Source: Symsagittifera roscoffensis (Eukaryota; Xenacoelomorpha; Acoela; Convolutidae). Taken from it: DNA of 64,000 bases. The stretch covers positions 20,000,660 through 20,064,659 of the forward strand of contig NC_087069.1 in the NCBI RefSeq assembly GCF_963678635.1, written 5' to 3'. Shown here in pieces: positions 20,077 to 31,342 of the stretch; the stretch's first letter is position 1, and the number at the start of each line of letters is the position of its first letter. The notes beneath the pieces are model-generated. The model had not been told where the DNA came from, searched no databases, and saw nothing but the letters and a program-made list of their open reading frames with translations. Position numbers and translations under genes: made by a program.

Positions 20077-22250
20077 TCATATATGTGTTTGGCGTAGTTG
20101 ATAATTTTGTATTGTATCCTTTATTTGTACATCTAAAAGTATTTTATTTATTGATGTAGAGAATATTCCAAAAAATCCTGCAAAAAGTATGGGTGCTACG
20201 CTTGCTTGTCTATTAACTTGTGTGTGGATTGCGCATGTGTTATAAATGCTTTTTAACAAAGAAAAAATAAATCCAAAAAATTAAACATTGCGTATAATAT
20301 AGTCAATCTTTCTAAGATGTAAAATGGCCATCCTAGAAAGGCTAAAAGTTTGTTTTTGAGATTTACAAAACTAAAAATATTGATTGGTGATATATCTTGG
20401 GGTCGATATTTTTCGCCGTTTAGATAAATATAGTCTTTTATGTCTTTAAAATATCCGCTGTAATCTTGTGTGTAAATGTCTGAAAATACTGCTGTTTCTG
20501 CAAGTTTTCGTAAATTTTGATCTAATGATTGTCGTTGTATAGTGTCCATTTTTGTAAGTAATTCATGAAGTTGTTGTGTACGTATCTGGTGTTGCGTGTC
20601 GGATTTAGAATAGATTTCTATCGATTGTAAATCGATATTTGGGTTTCGGGCTATAGCCCTAATGCTTTCGGGTAAAATTTTTTTTTGTGGTTGCATTAAT
20701 GTTGGATATGGAGTAAGCAGGTAGTATTTATCTTCATTGGGATTTAATTGTACAACATTGTGGCTATTTTCTGATCCACATGGTACTGCTGTATACCCAA
20801 AACCATAAGATGGTTCATTCATAACCAAGGAAATTTGATCTATTTCCGGATAATAAATATCCTGCAAATGGTATTTTTAGAACTGCTAATGCAAGTGACT
20901 GTAGAATTTGTGTTCGTTCGAGTTCACATAATTGGTGTAGTGTTTCTAGTTCTGAAAAGAAAATTTCTTTTAAAATTCTGCTAATTGTGTAGTCTAGTTT
21001 CATATCTAAATGTATATCATAAAAAATTGCGCCAAAATATGTGCTGTTCATAAGTGATAGTTCTTGTAATCGTGTGCTTTCTGTGTCTTGTGGTTTTAAT
21101 TTTCCAACGGTTCGTCCTGTGCTTTTCTGAAACTTTACTGAAACGTAGGGATTTTCGTCGGTAAGTGAGTGTGATGTGGCCATCGGGTTTACGATTAAAT
21201 GTCCTGTATTAAAGTCGAAACCTTTTTGGTATTCGACAAGAATTTCTGAATGCTGTGTTTTATAAATTGGCTTGTTGTATTTACATGCGAGTTCCGTTTC
21301 CGGGTATATTTGAAACCGTGTTAACTTATTTTCTATACTGTGGATCTTTCTAAATTTATGGTTTATAGATCTAATTTGATTGGGATTTACTCTTTCAGAT
21401 AAAATTGATTCAATAAAAAAATTTTTGGTGAAATTTAATCATTCTAGCGTGTATTGTCGCTACTTGAAAAACTGTGCAGATTTCTTCGGGAAACCATACA
21501 ATAGTTGCTTGTGTTCGTGTTGTAGGATCGCAATATCCTTGGTAATTTTTGCAAGGAAGTCTAATACCTTGGTAAAGAATTATGTCGTCTTTTAAGTCGC
21601 GTGTAAGTTTTACTTTTTCGAGTTGTTTTTTCCAATCAAAAAACCTTATTTCTTGATATCCTTTATTTTTTGTGTCTGCTTTGCATTTTGAGGAGTTATT
21701 TATTCCTATGTGTGGTATCCAATGTTTATCATGAGAATTGTATGTTAATCTTCCGTGTGCTCCATGGAAGGGGAATTTTGTATCTCGTCTGATGTGGCCT
21801 TGGTGTTTTTCAAGTTCTGCTTGATGTGCTACATCTTGAAAAACTTGAAAATTTACAAGTTTTCTGTTTGTTCCTTCGTTTGGTGTTAAATTGAGTCGTT
21901 TAAATTCTTTTTTACAGTCTTGAGGGCTGAGATGTAGTAATCTTTCAGTTTTACTTTGTTAGAAAGATTCGTGGTCCAATCTATTTTTATTTCCGTTTGA
22001 AACTTGTGAACAATGTACTTTCTTTTCGGAAAATGTTGCTGTAAATTTTTATCCTGTTAGTGTTGTCGCTCGGGCTTTTGAATATACTGTAGTAATTAGT
22101 TTTGTTGTTTCTATAGCTTGTTGTTCGGATTCCCATTGTGTGACTTGATTAAAAGCATATTTGTGTAGTGTTTTTTGTTCGTTTTCTTCATAATCGTAAT
22201 GTGTCACTTATAAATTTTGGGGTCCTGTGCGAGGATAGGGGTTGTGATTT
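20077..22250 (-). pseudogene. Envelope-like glycoprotein gene, unit 2 (decayed)
   Basis: Same gene as at 15266-17440 and better preserved. Its middle frame (20815-21183) reads through the site that is TAA in unit 1 and continues AGYLLSGNRSNFLGYE. The same downstream frame break, the 204-residue frame (20253-20867) and the C-terminal hydrophobic segments (20077-20259) are shared with unit 1. Upstream fragments to about 22250 hold several Cys and a TIVWFPEEICTVF stretch. The mix of ectodomain-like Cys and C-terminal anchor suggests a membrane fusion glycoprotein. Assignment to the chuvirus type is likely but unproven. Confidence 0.5.
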
Positions 22251-22759
22251 GGTTCAGAAAAAATGAGAAAAAAGAGGTCGTGAAATGTGAATATCTTTAG
22301 AATATACTTGTGTCTGAGTATGGGTTGTAAAAGGTTATGTATCCGATTGTCTTTTTTGTATATCTGTCGTATTTATATATTATTTCTGTCGTTATAAACG
22401 GGGGAGGTAAAGATTGAGCTGTGATATTTGGAGGGTCTAATGGAAATGGATGTTGAAAAATGTTGTTTGGTCTTACTGTAAGTTCGAATTTTAGTGTGAG
22501 ACTGTTTTGTTGTAGTATTTGGATGTTATGTTCTTGTATATCTTTGTGAATATCGTGTCGATATTGTAATCTCTTTAATGCCCAGTTGTGTATTCTATTA
22601 CTTTCCTAATTATGACCAAATAATGGTGGGGGTGCTGCGAATGTATTACAATCTAATCGTAGTGGGACATTATTAGATGATTGTTCTTGATATCGAGCGT
22701 CAAGTTTTTAGGAAAATTCAAAGGAAAAAGTGCTGGTGATATTTGACTTAAAGAAGGTG

Positions 22760-23498
22760 TTCAGGGAAGTGAAAGTGTTTCTGGTGATTTTGATAGTGTT
22801 GTATCGAATGAAACGTCAACTGGCTTGTTTACTAGGTTTGGTTCATAGTGAGGGTATTTGTTTGTTACCCAATATGGAGGGCGGTCTGTGGTTGTTGGGT
22901 GATTAAAAGGAATTTCTCTAATTTGTTCTGATGCAGGGGTTGAACCTAAGTTATCGGATCGAGTATTCTAAATGCTTTGTTGTGAAGCAGTTGGAGGTGT
23001 TTCTGGTAATATGCTAATTGAAAGATCTAAGGGACTTGATGCTGGTGATTGAGGTATATTGAATTGAACTCTGGGAGTTTGAAAATTTCTGTTTCGTCTT
23101 GGATGTATTATTTGTCTATTTATTTCGAGTGTGTTCTGGTTTTGACTGATGTGCCTTACTCTGTTAATATCTTGTTGTAGGCATGGGTTTATATTATATG
23201 TTGGTTCGTATTGTGGTTCACTTGAAGGTGCTTGGCGGACAACTGGTTCTAATGGTTCAGATAATCGTGCGTGTCTTTCTTCAAAAGTATATGGATTTTC
23301 TTGAAAAGAAATACGTGTAGATGAAAGGGGATTTTGGTTACTTGTGGGTGTTCTTGGATTTTCTTGGGATGTCGTTGTTGGGGACTGGTGGGGACTGGTG
23401 TCGTTGGTGGGGACTGGTGTGGGACCAGCAATCTTGGAAAATTTCTTTGAGTGAAGTTTTTTATGATGAGAATTTATGTTTGTTCCAGTATTCTTCAA
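22760..23498 (-). pseudogene. Pro/Ser/Asn-rich ORF upstream of the envelope-like gene
   Basis: An open frame of 176 codons (22968-23498) starts MKNTGTNINSHHKK and is rich in Pro, Ser, Asn, Gln and Arg. It ends at a TAG. The same frame resumes directly (NTRSDNLGSTP) and runs to about 22760, crossing the duplication border at 22950. It looks like a disordered linker or the N-terminal region of the envelope-bearing gene. There is no known domain. Confidence 0.4.
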
Positions 23499-24794
23499 TG
23501 AAAAGAAATAAGAGAATAGTGGCTAATGCGAATGTGATGATTGCTTTTTTTATACTTTTACATATTGTCTTAATAAGTGATGTTGAAAATGTGAGAAAAA
23601 TTACAAATAGTAGAAAGATATCTGTTCTACTAAATAGATTACGGAACAATTAAATAGTTATGAAATTATCGTTCCTGAGGAGGTTATCAAATATTGTGGA
23701 GAGGGTTATATATACTTCAAAGGTTAAGTAGAAAATTAAAAAGGATTAGACAATATTATGAAAAGTATGAATATGTTTTCTATGATATTAGTTAAAAATA
23801 TTGTAACAAATTCTAGAAGATTTGAAAGGTTTATTAAAAGGTTGAAAAATATTTGTTTGAATTTAGTGACCGTTGTTGAGAGAATCATTTAAGAAGTGAT
23901 TTGCATTGTCGAACTTTTTTCAATTTTTTGAGGCTAAATTCGAGTGGGGTCGGATTATTTATTGATTTTTGACAAGTGGGTTGGATTCCATCAAGTGTTG
24001 TTGAGGGGTTATTTTGAGATGTCGGAGAGATCTTCGTAATTTTGTTTTTATTTATGGAAAAATTGAGAGTATCCAAGAAATATTCGTACTTAAGGATAAA
24101 TGATCATGTGCTTTTTGTTCTTTAGGCTAATTTAATAATTTTGCTTGAGGAATTTGTGAGTATTAAGTTGAGAAAATATTGTTGATCTTTGTACTTCTGG
24201 ATAGGGGAGGGTTGTAATGTTGAGATTATATTTAATTTAGTTGTCATTTTATAGCGGTTTGCTTATTTTTGACCTGGAAGTCTTGAAGTTATAGTTATAG
24301 ATAAGCTTAGAGGTAAATATGTGTCGGCTAGAAAAAATCGTTATGCTATAAATAAAGTGTTTTATTCGGGATGATGGCTGAACTTGAACTAGATCTGTTC
24401 GATTATTTTTCAGCATGATATTTTGAAAATGTGGATTGTGCAAAACAACTAAAAGAAAATGATGGAGATTGAAAATGAAAGTTATTTTTTGAATTCAACT
24501 TTCTTTAATATTTTGGATTGTGGAATGAAGGTTTTATAATTTTTTCTTGATTGACTTCTGAGTCGTGAAAATTCTCTATGTTCATATTTTTCTTTTTCTG
24601 TCATTTTATCTGTTATTTTCCTAGTTTTTCTTTCTGTTTGAGATATTTGTGTTTTGGTTCAAGGGAAACTTGGTTAACCTTTTCTTTTTGTTGATCTAAT
24701 TTTGTGCTTGTTTGTTCATCGGTGTGGTGATTTAGTTTAGTTTCTGAATCGTTTTGAACCTTTTTTGAACCTGTGAAAGAATTGAATTGTGTTA
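23499..24794 (-). other. Decayed region between integrase and the Pro-rich ORF
   Basis: Only short frames are present, without family signatures. The position after integrase suggests decayed Pol C-terminus and spacer. Confidence 0.4.
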
Positions 24795-24835
24795 ATTCAC
24801 GGAGTGCATATTCTTTTGGGTAATAGGGTAATAGG

Positions 24836-25830
24836 TTATTTCGGTGTTGAATAATTTCTTTTTTTGTTTTTGTCGATCAATTTGTATGTGACATCAGTGG
24901 ATTTCTCAATTATTTGATATGGTCCTTTTCGGAGTGGTTGTAAATTTTCAGAAATTCCTACTTGTGTTGTAAAATTGGGAATTAAAGCAAGTGTTCCTAT
25001 TTTTAGATCTGTTGCTGGTGTAAAGCGAGAATTAATTTGGGTATTTATGTTTTGTCTTTGTAGCAATTTTTTTGTTATTTTTTGATAAATTTCATTGTGT
25101 TTTCTTTTCTATTTAAACTCCAATCGGTGTGGGTACCGGAAGTCAATTTTAAAAATTTTGGATGATGAAAGTGGTCTTCATCATGGGTATGTAGTGGTAG
25201 ATTATAACAAATTGAATCTTTATGGGCGTTTGCTGTAAACATTATTGGTTTGAGTGGTTTTTGGTTGAAAACCATTTCATATGGAGACATTCCTAATGTT
25301 GTTGTAATTTGTTGTAATTTGCGATTTGTTTTTGATTTGGATAGGGTTCATTTAATTGGCATATTCATACAATCGTTGCATTATACTTTTTTCCAAATTG
25401 GTGCATTAGGAAAATAAATAATTTTTATAAAATTAGAATATGTTTTTTCTGATCCGGAATGTCCTTTTGTATTTAAGGTATGGGAAGTATTAAATGCAAT
25501 TAGCATCATAATTAAAGATAGACATGGTACTTTAAAATCAGGTGTTTGATATTCTAGAATGACTGTCTTTTCATTTATGGTGGTATTATTGAATTTTCCG
25601 AAATATCTAAGGAGTGTTTTGTTTCCTAAGATTATTGTATCACTTTGTGTTGGCTTTATTTTATATTTGTGCCATGATTTGAGCTGTCTGATGACGGGGT
25701 CAAGGTTTTGGTATTTTTTTAATAATTCAAGTGTTATTCTTTCTGTTGTTGGTAGAAAAATGTTGTCTATTTCGAATTTTGATAGGGGTATTGTATCAAG
25801 TGGTTCATAAAGATTAAAAACTTAATTGGT
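24836..25830 (-). pseudogene. Gypsy integrase with the catalytic core deleted
   Basis: Reading down from 25830, the H2C2 zinc-binding region is clear: HSGSEKTYSNFIKIIYFP, then CNDC. Within some 25 codons it passes directly to TLGMSPYEMVFNQKP. A normal integrase has more than 100 residues with the D, D and E here, so the core has been lost by internal deletion near 25330-25350. The C-terminal part (24836-25066) has the GPY/F module, LRKGPYQIIEKSTDVTYKL. Two in-frame stops also lie near the deletion. Confidence 0.85.
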
Positions 25831-26188
25831 CGAATAGTTTGATGCTTTTGGTAGCGGGCCCGATAAACTTAAGGTATCAGTTAGGTTTTCCTTTTCCATA
25901 AAGGAAATGTGTCCTTTTTTATGTGGTTGTTGCTTAAGTCGTTTTTGTTGAGTATTAATTTTGATCCAATGTGAATATGGAATTGGCTTGAATGTAGATG
26001 TTACTAATAAATCAACTTCATAATGGCTGTTTTGACAATCTAATTAGAGTGAAAAATGTTGTAGATTGTTTATTTGTGACTGATCTATGTCAGTTTTATT
26101 GCTTTTTTACATTACAATTGTGGTGAAAATTCATCTTTGGCGAGATAAAATTTTAAGTTTTGTGGTATTTCAACTGTTGTTTTTCTTG

Positions 26189-26956
26189 TTAATAGTTCAG
26201 GTGGTGCATTTCTACTAAGATTTTTCCTGCTGTCCATACTATGTGTAAGTTTGGAAATTTCATTAGGATTAGTTGAAATCTATATACTCTATGGTTTGGA
26301 TCTGATTTTTGGGTAAAAAGAAATATGGTAGGTTTATGGTCTGAAAACAAAACTGTTGGATGTTTGGATCCAAGTGTCAAAAATACATATTCTATTAAGG
26401 TATGTATGATAGCTGTGCACTCTCTCATAAGGGTAGAGAGTCGTAATTCAATTTGTGTAAATAGGCGAGAGTTTGCTGATATATGATTCATCTTATTTGT
26501 TCCACTGTGGGATTGTAATAGTGCTGCTCCGATGCCAAAATTTGAAGCATCGCACATTGCATAAAATGGATGATTTGGATCTGGGATTGTAACCAAAATC
26601 TGTTCAGTGAGAAGTTTCTTGATTTTTTCAAATCGTTTTTGATGTTTTGTTGTCCATTCAAAGTTATTTTGTTGTCGAAGATTGCTGTAGAATGGTCTTA
26701 AGTACAATCGAATTTTATATACGTATTTGCTTAAGAAGTTTAACAATCCAAGAAATTCTTGTATTTTCTTTTTATTTGTTGGTGGTTGAAGTTTTTGAAT
26801 TGCATCAATTCGTGATTTCAGTGGGGTTATAGTGTCTTTTTCTATGATGTGTCCAAGAAATTTTACGAGTGTTAGGAAAAAATGTGATTTATCTGGGGCT
26901 GCTTTCATGTTTTCGTTCTGTAAAATTTGATGATATTTTTCTAGAACTGTGAACAT
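26189..26956 (-). CDS. Ty3/gypsy RT C-terminus and RNase H, 255 aa frame
   Basis: RT thumb: KFLGHIIEKDTITPLKSRI and KKIQEFLGLLNFLSKYV. The connection region is FEWTTKHQKRFEKIKKLL. RNase H has FYAMCDASNFGIGAALLQ (first Asp), the ECTAIIHTLIEYVF region (Glu) and VLFSDHKPTIFLF (third Asp). The signatures are unambiguous for Ty3/gypsy Pol. It is the longest intact Pol piece in the element. Confidence 0.93.
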   Translation of the reverse strand: MFTVLEKYHQILQNENMKAAPDKSHFFLTLVKFLGHIIEKDTITPLKSRIDAIQKLQPPTNKKKIQEFLGLLNFLSKYVYKIRLYLRPFYSNLRQQNNFEWTTKHQKRFEKIKKLLTEQILVTIPDPNHPFYAMCDASNFGIGAALLQSHSGTNKMNHISANSRLFTQIELRLSTLMRECTAIIHTLIEYVFLTLGSKHPTVLFSDHKPTIFLFTQKSDPNHRVYRFQLILMKFPNLHIVWTAGKILVEMHHLNY

Positions 26957-27540
26957 TTCATCTTTTATTTCTGATTGCTCTAGATTGTGAGTGGTCTAAA
27001 AATTTTACTCATGAAGGCTGAGAAAGCTGCTGGTCCTTTGGATATACCATAGAATAATCTATTAAATTCGTTTTGTTGATTTCCAATAACGAACTGTGTT
27101 AGTCGTCGTGATTGTTCGTCTAAGGGCGTTTGGTTATATGCAATATTCATGTCTTCGGTTGTGAAATTTTTACCATTTATTTTAGTTAAAATTACTTGAA
27201 TTGGTTCTATTGGCCAATTACATTTGGATTCATCAATTAGTGAATTGAGGTATCTAGTGTCTAGAACTATTTTTAATGATTCTCCTTTGGCGAGGAGAAT
27301 AACAAGGTTAAAAAAGGTGTTTTCTTTTGGTGGTTCTTCTTTAGTTACTGGAGATAAGATTTCGTATTGTTCTAGAATGTCAAGTAATCTATTAACTTTG
27401 TCATGTACTTGTTTGTACTTGATTTATTTGTCTCTGATGTTTTGGTGTATTAATTCTATATTTGTTTTGAGAATCTGGATAACGTGTTTTATTTCTATGA
27501 GGTGATTGAGAGTAGTTTCTTTGTCTGTTGTAAAGCTTGA
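26957..27540 (-). pseudogene. Gypsy RT palm region, decayed and missing YxDD
   Basis: A conserved FYGISKGPAAFSAFMSKI segment is visible near 27000-27060. The next conserved feature should be a YxDD box. Instead the sequence passes within about 15 codons, with stops, to the QSEIKDEMF start of the 26956 frame, and no YxDD is found in any frame there. Further upstream the RT is broken by several stops. Confidence 0.75.
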
Positions 27541-27549
27541 ATTCCTATT

Positions 27550-27783
27550 TTAAGAATTATCTCGTGGTCTATTTTGATAATTGTTATGTTTTGATCTTTG
27601 GTGGTTTGATCTATTGTTTGAATAATCTCGTGATCGATTATTATATCGCTGATTTCGGTTATTTAAATAGCTTCTGTTTCTATTGTTAGAATAATTTCTA
27701 TATCTATTGTACAATGAATTTCGTGATCTGTCATTTGAATAGTGTCTGTTTCTAGAATTTGAATGGGAACTGGCATCAAACAA
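27550..27783 (-). CDS. Asn/Arg/Ser/Tyr-rich Gag tail
   Basis: A 77-codon low-complexity frame with repeated RNYSNNRNR/RDYSNNRS-like units follows the zinc knuckle. It is basic and disordered, so probably an RNA-binding nucleocapsid tail. Confidence 0.6.
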   Translation of the reverse strand: MFDASSHSNSRNRHYSNDRSRNSLYNRYRNYSNNRNRSYLNNRNQRYNNRSRDYSNNRSNHQRSKHNNYQNRPRDNS

Positions 27784-28016
27784 ATAATTCGGTCTATTTA
27801 AGTTTGATCGTGAGTAATTATTTCGGTAATGGTTATTTGTACTGTGGTATCGACAATATCGATTTTGTGAGGGATTTCGTTAATTTCTTTTATCTGGTGA
27901 TCTACCTCTGTAATTATAAGGTGATTGATTTCCTGAATGATTTGAGCTATTTGGTAGTGGTTTTCCAGAGCTATTGTTACTATGAATGTTTTTGTTTGGT
28001 AGATTTTGGTCTTTTT

Positions 28017-29015
28017 TCATGTATTGATAGAATGATTGGTTTGGTTCTTTGTACTTTCGTGGTTCATTTTGATTGTCTTGCTGTTTTTGTCTGCATTCAG
28101 CAATACTGTGTCCGTATCTTCGTCAATAGTTACACCATTTTTTAAATGACGGTTTACTTTAAAATTTAGGTTTTTATCATATATATTTAGGATTTCAGTG
28201 ATTTTTTCGGATATATCTGTGTCTGAATTATGTTTAATATTTATTTGTGTTGTTGTTGTTTGAAAATTATTAACGTACCGTATTTTGAGATTTTCGATTT
28301 CTTCTAGTTTCATAGTGATTTCTGCTTGTTCCAGTTCTTCTACTAGTTTTCTAAAATCTAGATCTTGTTCACGAATTGAGGAAGGATGTGATGCTCTCTT
28401 TTTAATTGCAATTTTTCGTAATTGAGGTGTTAGAGTCATCATTAAAAATTCTGTAGTTTTTGTGTTTTTATAATCATAAGTTTTTAGTGAGTATGTTTTT
28501 CGGACAAGCGTTTCGATCCTTACTGCTAGTTGTTTGATCTTTTCATTTGGTAGTCTACGAATTTCAATGCATAAAAGTCTTTGATGTTGTTTGATTCTTT
28601 TTGAATCAAACATTTATGAGACTTCTTGTGTGAATCTTTTCCAATCTGATTTTATTTCTATAGGTAAAACTGAAAACCAGTTTTGAGCTGCGCCATCAAG
28701 TGTGGTTTGAATTTACGCTGTACGTCTATGTATCCAATTTTGATGAATTGGCATATTAATGGGTTCAGGTCCTATGTTTAAAATTAAATTTGCTGTGACT
28801 GCATCTAAATTATCTTCTACAGAATATTCAGGTTCTGTGCCAGTGAATACCATCAATGGCTCGTTTGGTTGTATTGCTGATCCACCCATGAGGTATGGAT
28901 TCATTGTCATTTGTAGTGACTCTACGGCATTTGGCATTTGTGAAAACTTTGTGAGTTGACTCTTTGTGATTTCGTGTTGTTGTAAATAATAGGGTAATGG
29001 TATTTCGTTTTGCAT
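28017..29015 (-). pseudogene. Gypsy Gag: capsid region and broken zinc knuckle
   Basis: Two main frames (28713-29015 and 28017-28613) hold a gag-type capsid region (IKQHQRLLCIEIRRLPNEKIKQL, cut short here to KQLAVRIETLV). The zinc knuckle at 28092-28134 lies in another frame: W-C-N-Y-stop-R-R-Y-G-H-S-I-A-E-C. The second Cys of the CCHC set is replaced by TGA (28123-28125), one base change from a Cys codon. Confidence 0.85.
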
Positions 29016-29559
29016 TTGCGTTGGTTGATAATATTCGGTGTTTACTGGATTTTGCCCTTGTATTGGTAGATATGGTTGTGTAAAGGATGGATTTTGTGTT
29101 TGAAATTGTTGGTGATTTTGTGTATTAGCTGGGTTTTGTGGATAAAAATTTGTATTTTGGGATGAGCTGGTTTTGCACAGTATTCTTGTGTATATGGTGC
29201 AAAAATATCTGGTTGATAATAATCATCATCATTTGATGATAAATAATTAGGTGTATAATAATGTGTTTTATGTTTACCTTGGTTTTGTTCATTATTTTTA
29301 TTCTGTTTAAAAAATGGATAATTTTCACCTTGGTCTTGTGAATTTTGTGGGTAATCATGAGAATTTACTGAAGTTGTTATTGGTTGTCAAAATTTTTGTC
29401 TTTGTGAAAAAAATGATTTTGAGTATTTGGGCGAGAAGATTTAGATGTTTGTGTACTATTTACATAATTATAATTGTGTTCTGCAAAGATATTTCTAGTG
29501 AATATTCTTTTTTGTTTTTGAATTGGTTTCATCATTGGTCGGAATGGTTGATAGCTCAT

Positions 29560-30941
29560 ATGTGAGTATCTTGGTTCAATGGTGGGTTTAACCGTAGATT
29601 GTAGTGTTACTCGTAGTAAGATTGGACTTTTTGGTCTTGGAGAAATGAGTTATAGTTTCAAGGTGTTGCATCAGTTGTGAGTGGATATACCTTAATATAA
29701 TCTTTTTGTATAGAAAATGTGACATTGGCTTGACTGGAAATATCTGTTGGTATGTTAATAAATCATGGATGAGACCATTCAGGGTAAAAAGATAGTCTGA
29801 TTGTTCTGCTTATACAGTATCATCTGCTGAATTTTGGAGTCTGAAATTCTTCTTTGCTTGTGAGATTATATCAAGATTATGTGTGAAATAATCTATGATA
29901 AACCATGTAGTAAATCGATCCACAAGGTTCAGGTATAATTAGAGCACAAGTAGTTCGTTAGATACCATTTTGAACTTACTAAGTTTAAGTAAAATCTTGG
30001 GTGAGGTTAGAGAGGGGATTAGGTGAACGATGAATAACCAAAGTTCTTCACTGTTTATCCTAATTAGAATGGTTAGTTTTATTGAAAAATTTCTGTTAGT
30101 ACTGGGTCGTAGAAAGGGTTGGATAGTGAATCGACGTTTTAGGTCGTTACACACTGTGCTAACTGTGTACGGGAGAACAAAATTTTTCTATTTGATCCAA
30201 GGATAAGCCTTGATGATCAAGATATAAATTAATGATATAAAATTTAGTTGGTAGAAAAAGTAAATGGAGATCCAAGGAAAGCCTTGATGATCTATTTATA
30301 TTAAAAAATTTAATTTAGGTAAGAGTAAAAATTATAATTATTGGTAGAAAGGTTTAGTTTTTGATGATATTAGTGGTTTTATGATTTGCTTGTTTTTTTA
30401 GGTGATGAAGCTGAGATGATTTGTATTATTACTATCAATTTGTGTATTTACTAACTAATTTTTATTTTTTTATTTTCAATAAACATTCTTTTTAGTTATC
30501 TTTTCAATTTTACTGCATTCTTAAAGAAACGATTAGAGATCTTTTTATCAATCGTTATTGTACAATAATAAGTGTACCGCCTATTGTTATTGGTGAGGAA
30601 TTTTCTTCATTGATACTATGTCTGCAAATGAAAATCTAAATTCATTGCTAATAAAACTCTTAAAATAAAAGGTTGTGTTGGCTTTTGCCTTACGACCATG
30701 AAACTTATGGTTAGGTTCCGTCGTAGTCGTAGATTTTCTCTAGTCCGAGGTCTTCTTCCAATACCGGGGAGTTCTCGTATTGTTCGGAATAATGGCTCTG
30801 ATCTATTGGGTTGTAGAGATATTTCGATGAAATTTTTATCGTATAACATTTTTGTGATTTTGTCTAAATCTTATCTATTTTTTGTTAGTTCTGAACTATT
30901 TTGTTGCCTATGGTCTTATTAGAGAATTATGGCCGACCAGA
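29560..30941 (-). other. Leader of the 20-kb element
   Basis: This lies between the 5' LTR and the first Gag-like frames. An ORF of 77 codons at 30616-30849 has no recognised motif. A short direct repeat with TCCAAGGATAAGCCTTGATGA and TCCAAGGAAAGCCTTGATGA lies near 30198 and 30272. Confidence 0.45.
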
Positions 30942-31327
30942 TGAGTTGTGACGGAAGGTCCAACTCATAGAGTAATTTGAGATAAGGTACACCGTCTGCT
31001 CGTCACGGTATCCTATTTTCGGCCGGATAGATTCGTGCAACTTCTTAGTCTTATACCGATCTTAATCTTACTCTTATATCTGCTGGTCTCAATTAGTCTC
31101 AATGGATCTAGAGTTTACTGTTTTATTGCGAATAGGTCTCTTGGAGAGGCAACTAAGTTTTAAGTTAAATTCAAATCTCTCTGGTGCTGAAATTACAAGT
31201 AATTTCAGCACTTACAAATAAGTGGGTTGTTACTTAGATTGATCATGATTGGTTAGTATTAATTATTTATAGGGTTAAAATATCTAATTTATAATCAATA
31301 AAAATATACAGTTTGGATCAGGTTCCA
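30942..31327 (-). repeat. 5' LTR of the 20-kb element
   Basis: Same start and end as the LTR at 11216, about 386 bp. Directly inside it, the minus strand reads TC then TGGTCGGCCATAA. This has the TGG start of a primer site two bases from the LTR, but I could not assign it to a tRNA. Confidence 0.92.
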
Positions 31328-31342
31328 AAAGGAAAAAGAGCC

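Larger units (their letters stand above)
13326..22950. repeat. 4.8-kb tandem duplication inside the 20-kb element
   Basis: Unit 1 is about 13326-18139 and unit 2 about 18140-22950 (offset 4811-4813 bp). The junction at 18139/18140 joins ...GAACCTAAG to AGCAGTGGCC.... Only one or two bases are shared at the breakpoints and there is no extra sequence. The copies differ at few sites. Each contains the envelope-like gene, a Ser/Pro-rich ORF and most of ORF X/Y. Many stops and frameshifts are shared, so decay began before duplication. Confidence 0.95.
11216..31327 (-). mobile_element. 20.1-kb Ty3/gypsy-like LTR retrotransposon with envelope-like block
   Basis: Two direct LTRs (11216-11602 and 30942-31327) bound a body with minus-strand Gag, RT-RNase H and integrase remnants in gypsy order. 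Downstream come a Pro-rich ORF, an envelope-like pseudogene and unrecognised ORFs. The flanking AAAG (11212-11215 and 31328-31331) is a 4-bp TSD; one more A is ambiguous. The insertion lies in the terminal repeat of a family A element. The body lacks the RT YxDD box and the integrase core, so it is not autonomous. About 9.6 kb of its length is a 4.8-kb tandem duplication. LTRs differ at roughly 30 sites by eye. Confidence 0.9.
10604..31342. mobile_element. Outer family A element W, split by element X and by the 20-kb LTR element
   Basis: The left end GGCTCTTTTTCC is at 10604. The interior runs to 10741, resumes at 11161 after element X, and is split again at 11215. The right end GGAAAAAGAGCC is at 31331-31342, after the LTR element. 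The flanks ATCTTTTT (10596-10603) and ATTTTTTT (31343-31350) fit an 8-bp TSD with one mismatch. Removing the two insertions restores an ordinary element of about 200 bp. Confidence 0.82.

Noticed and set aside
27759..28145. 128-codon plus-strand ORF rich in Tyr, Cys and Phe
   Set aside because: Antisense to the Asn/Arg-rich Gag tail and zinc knuckle, which carry recognised motifs on the minus strand.
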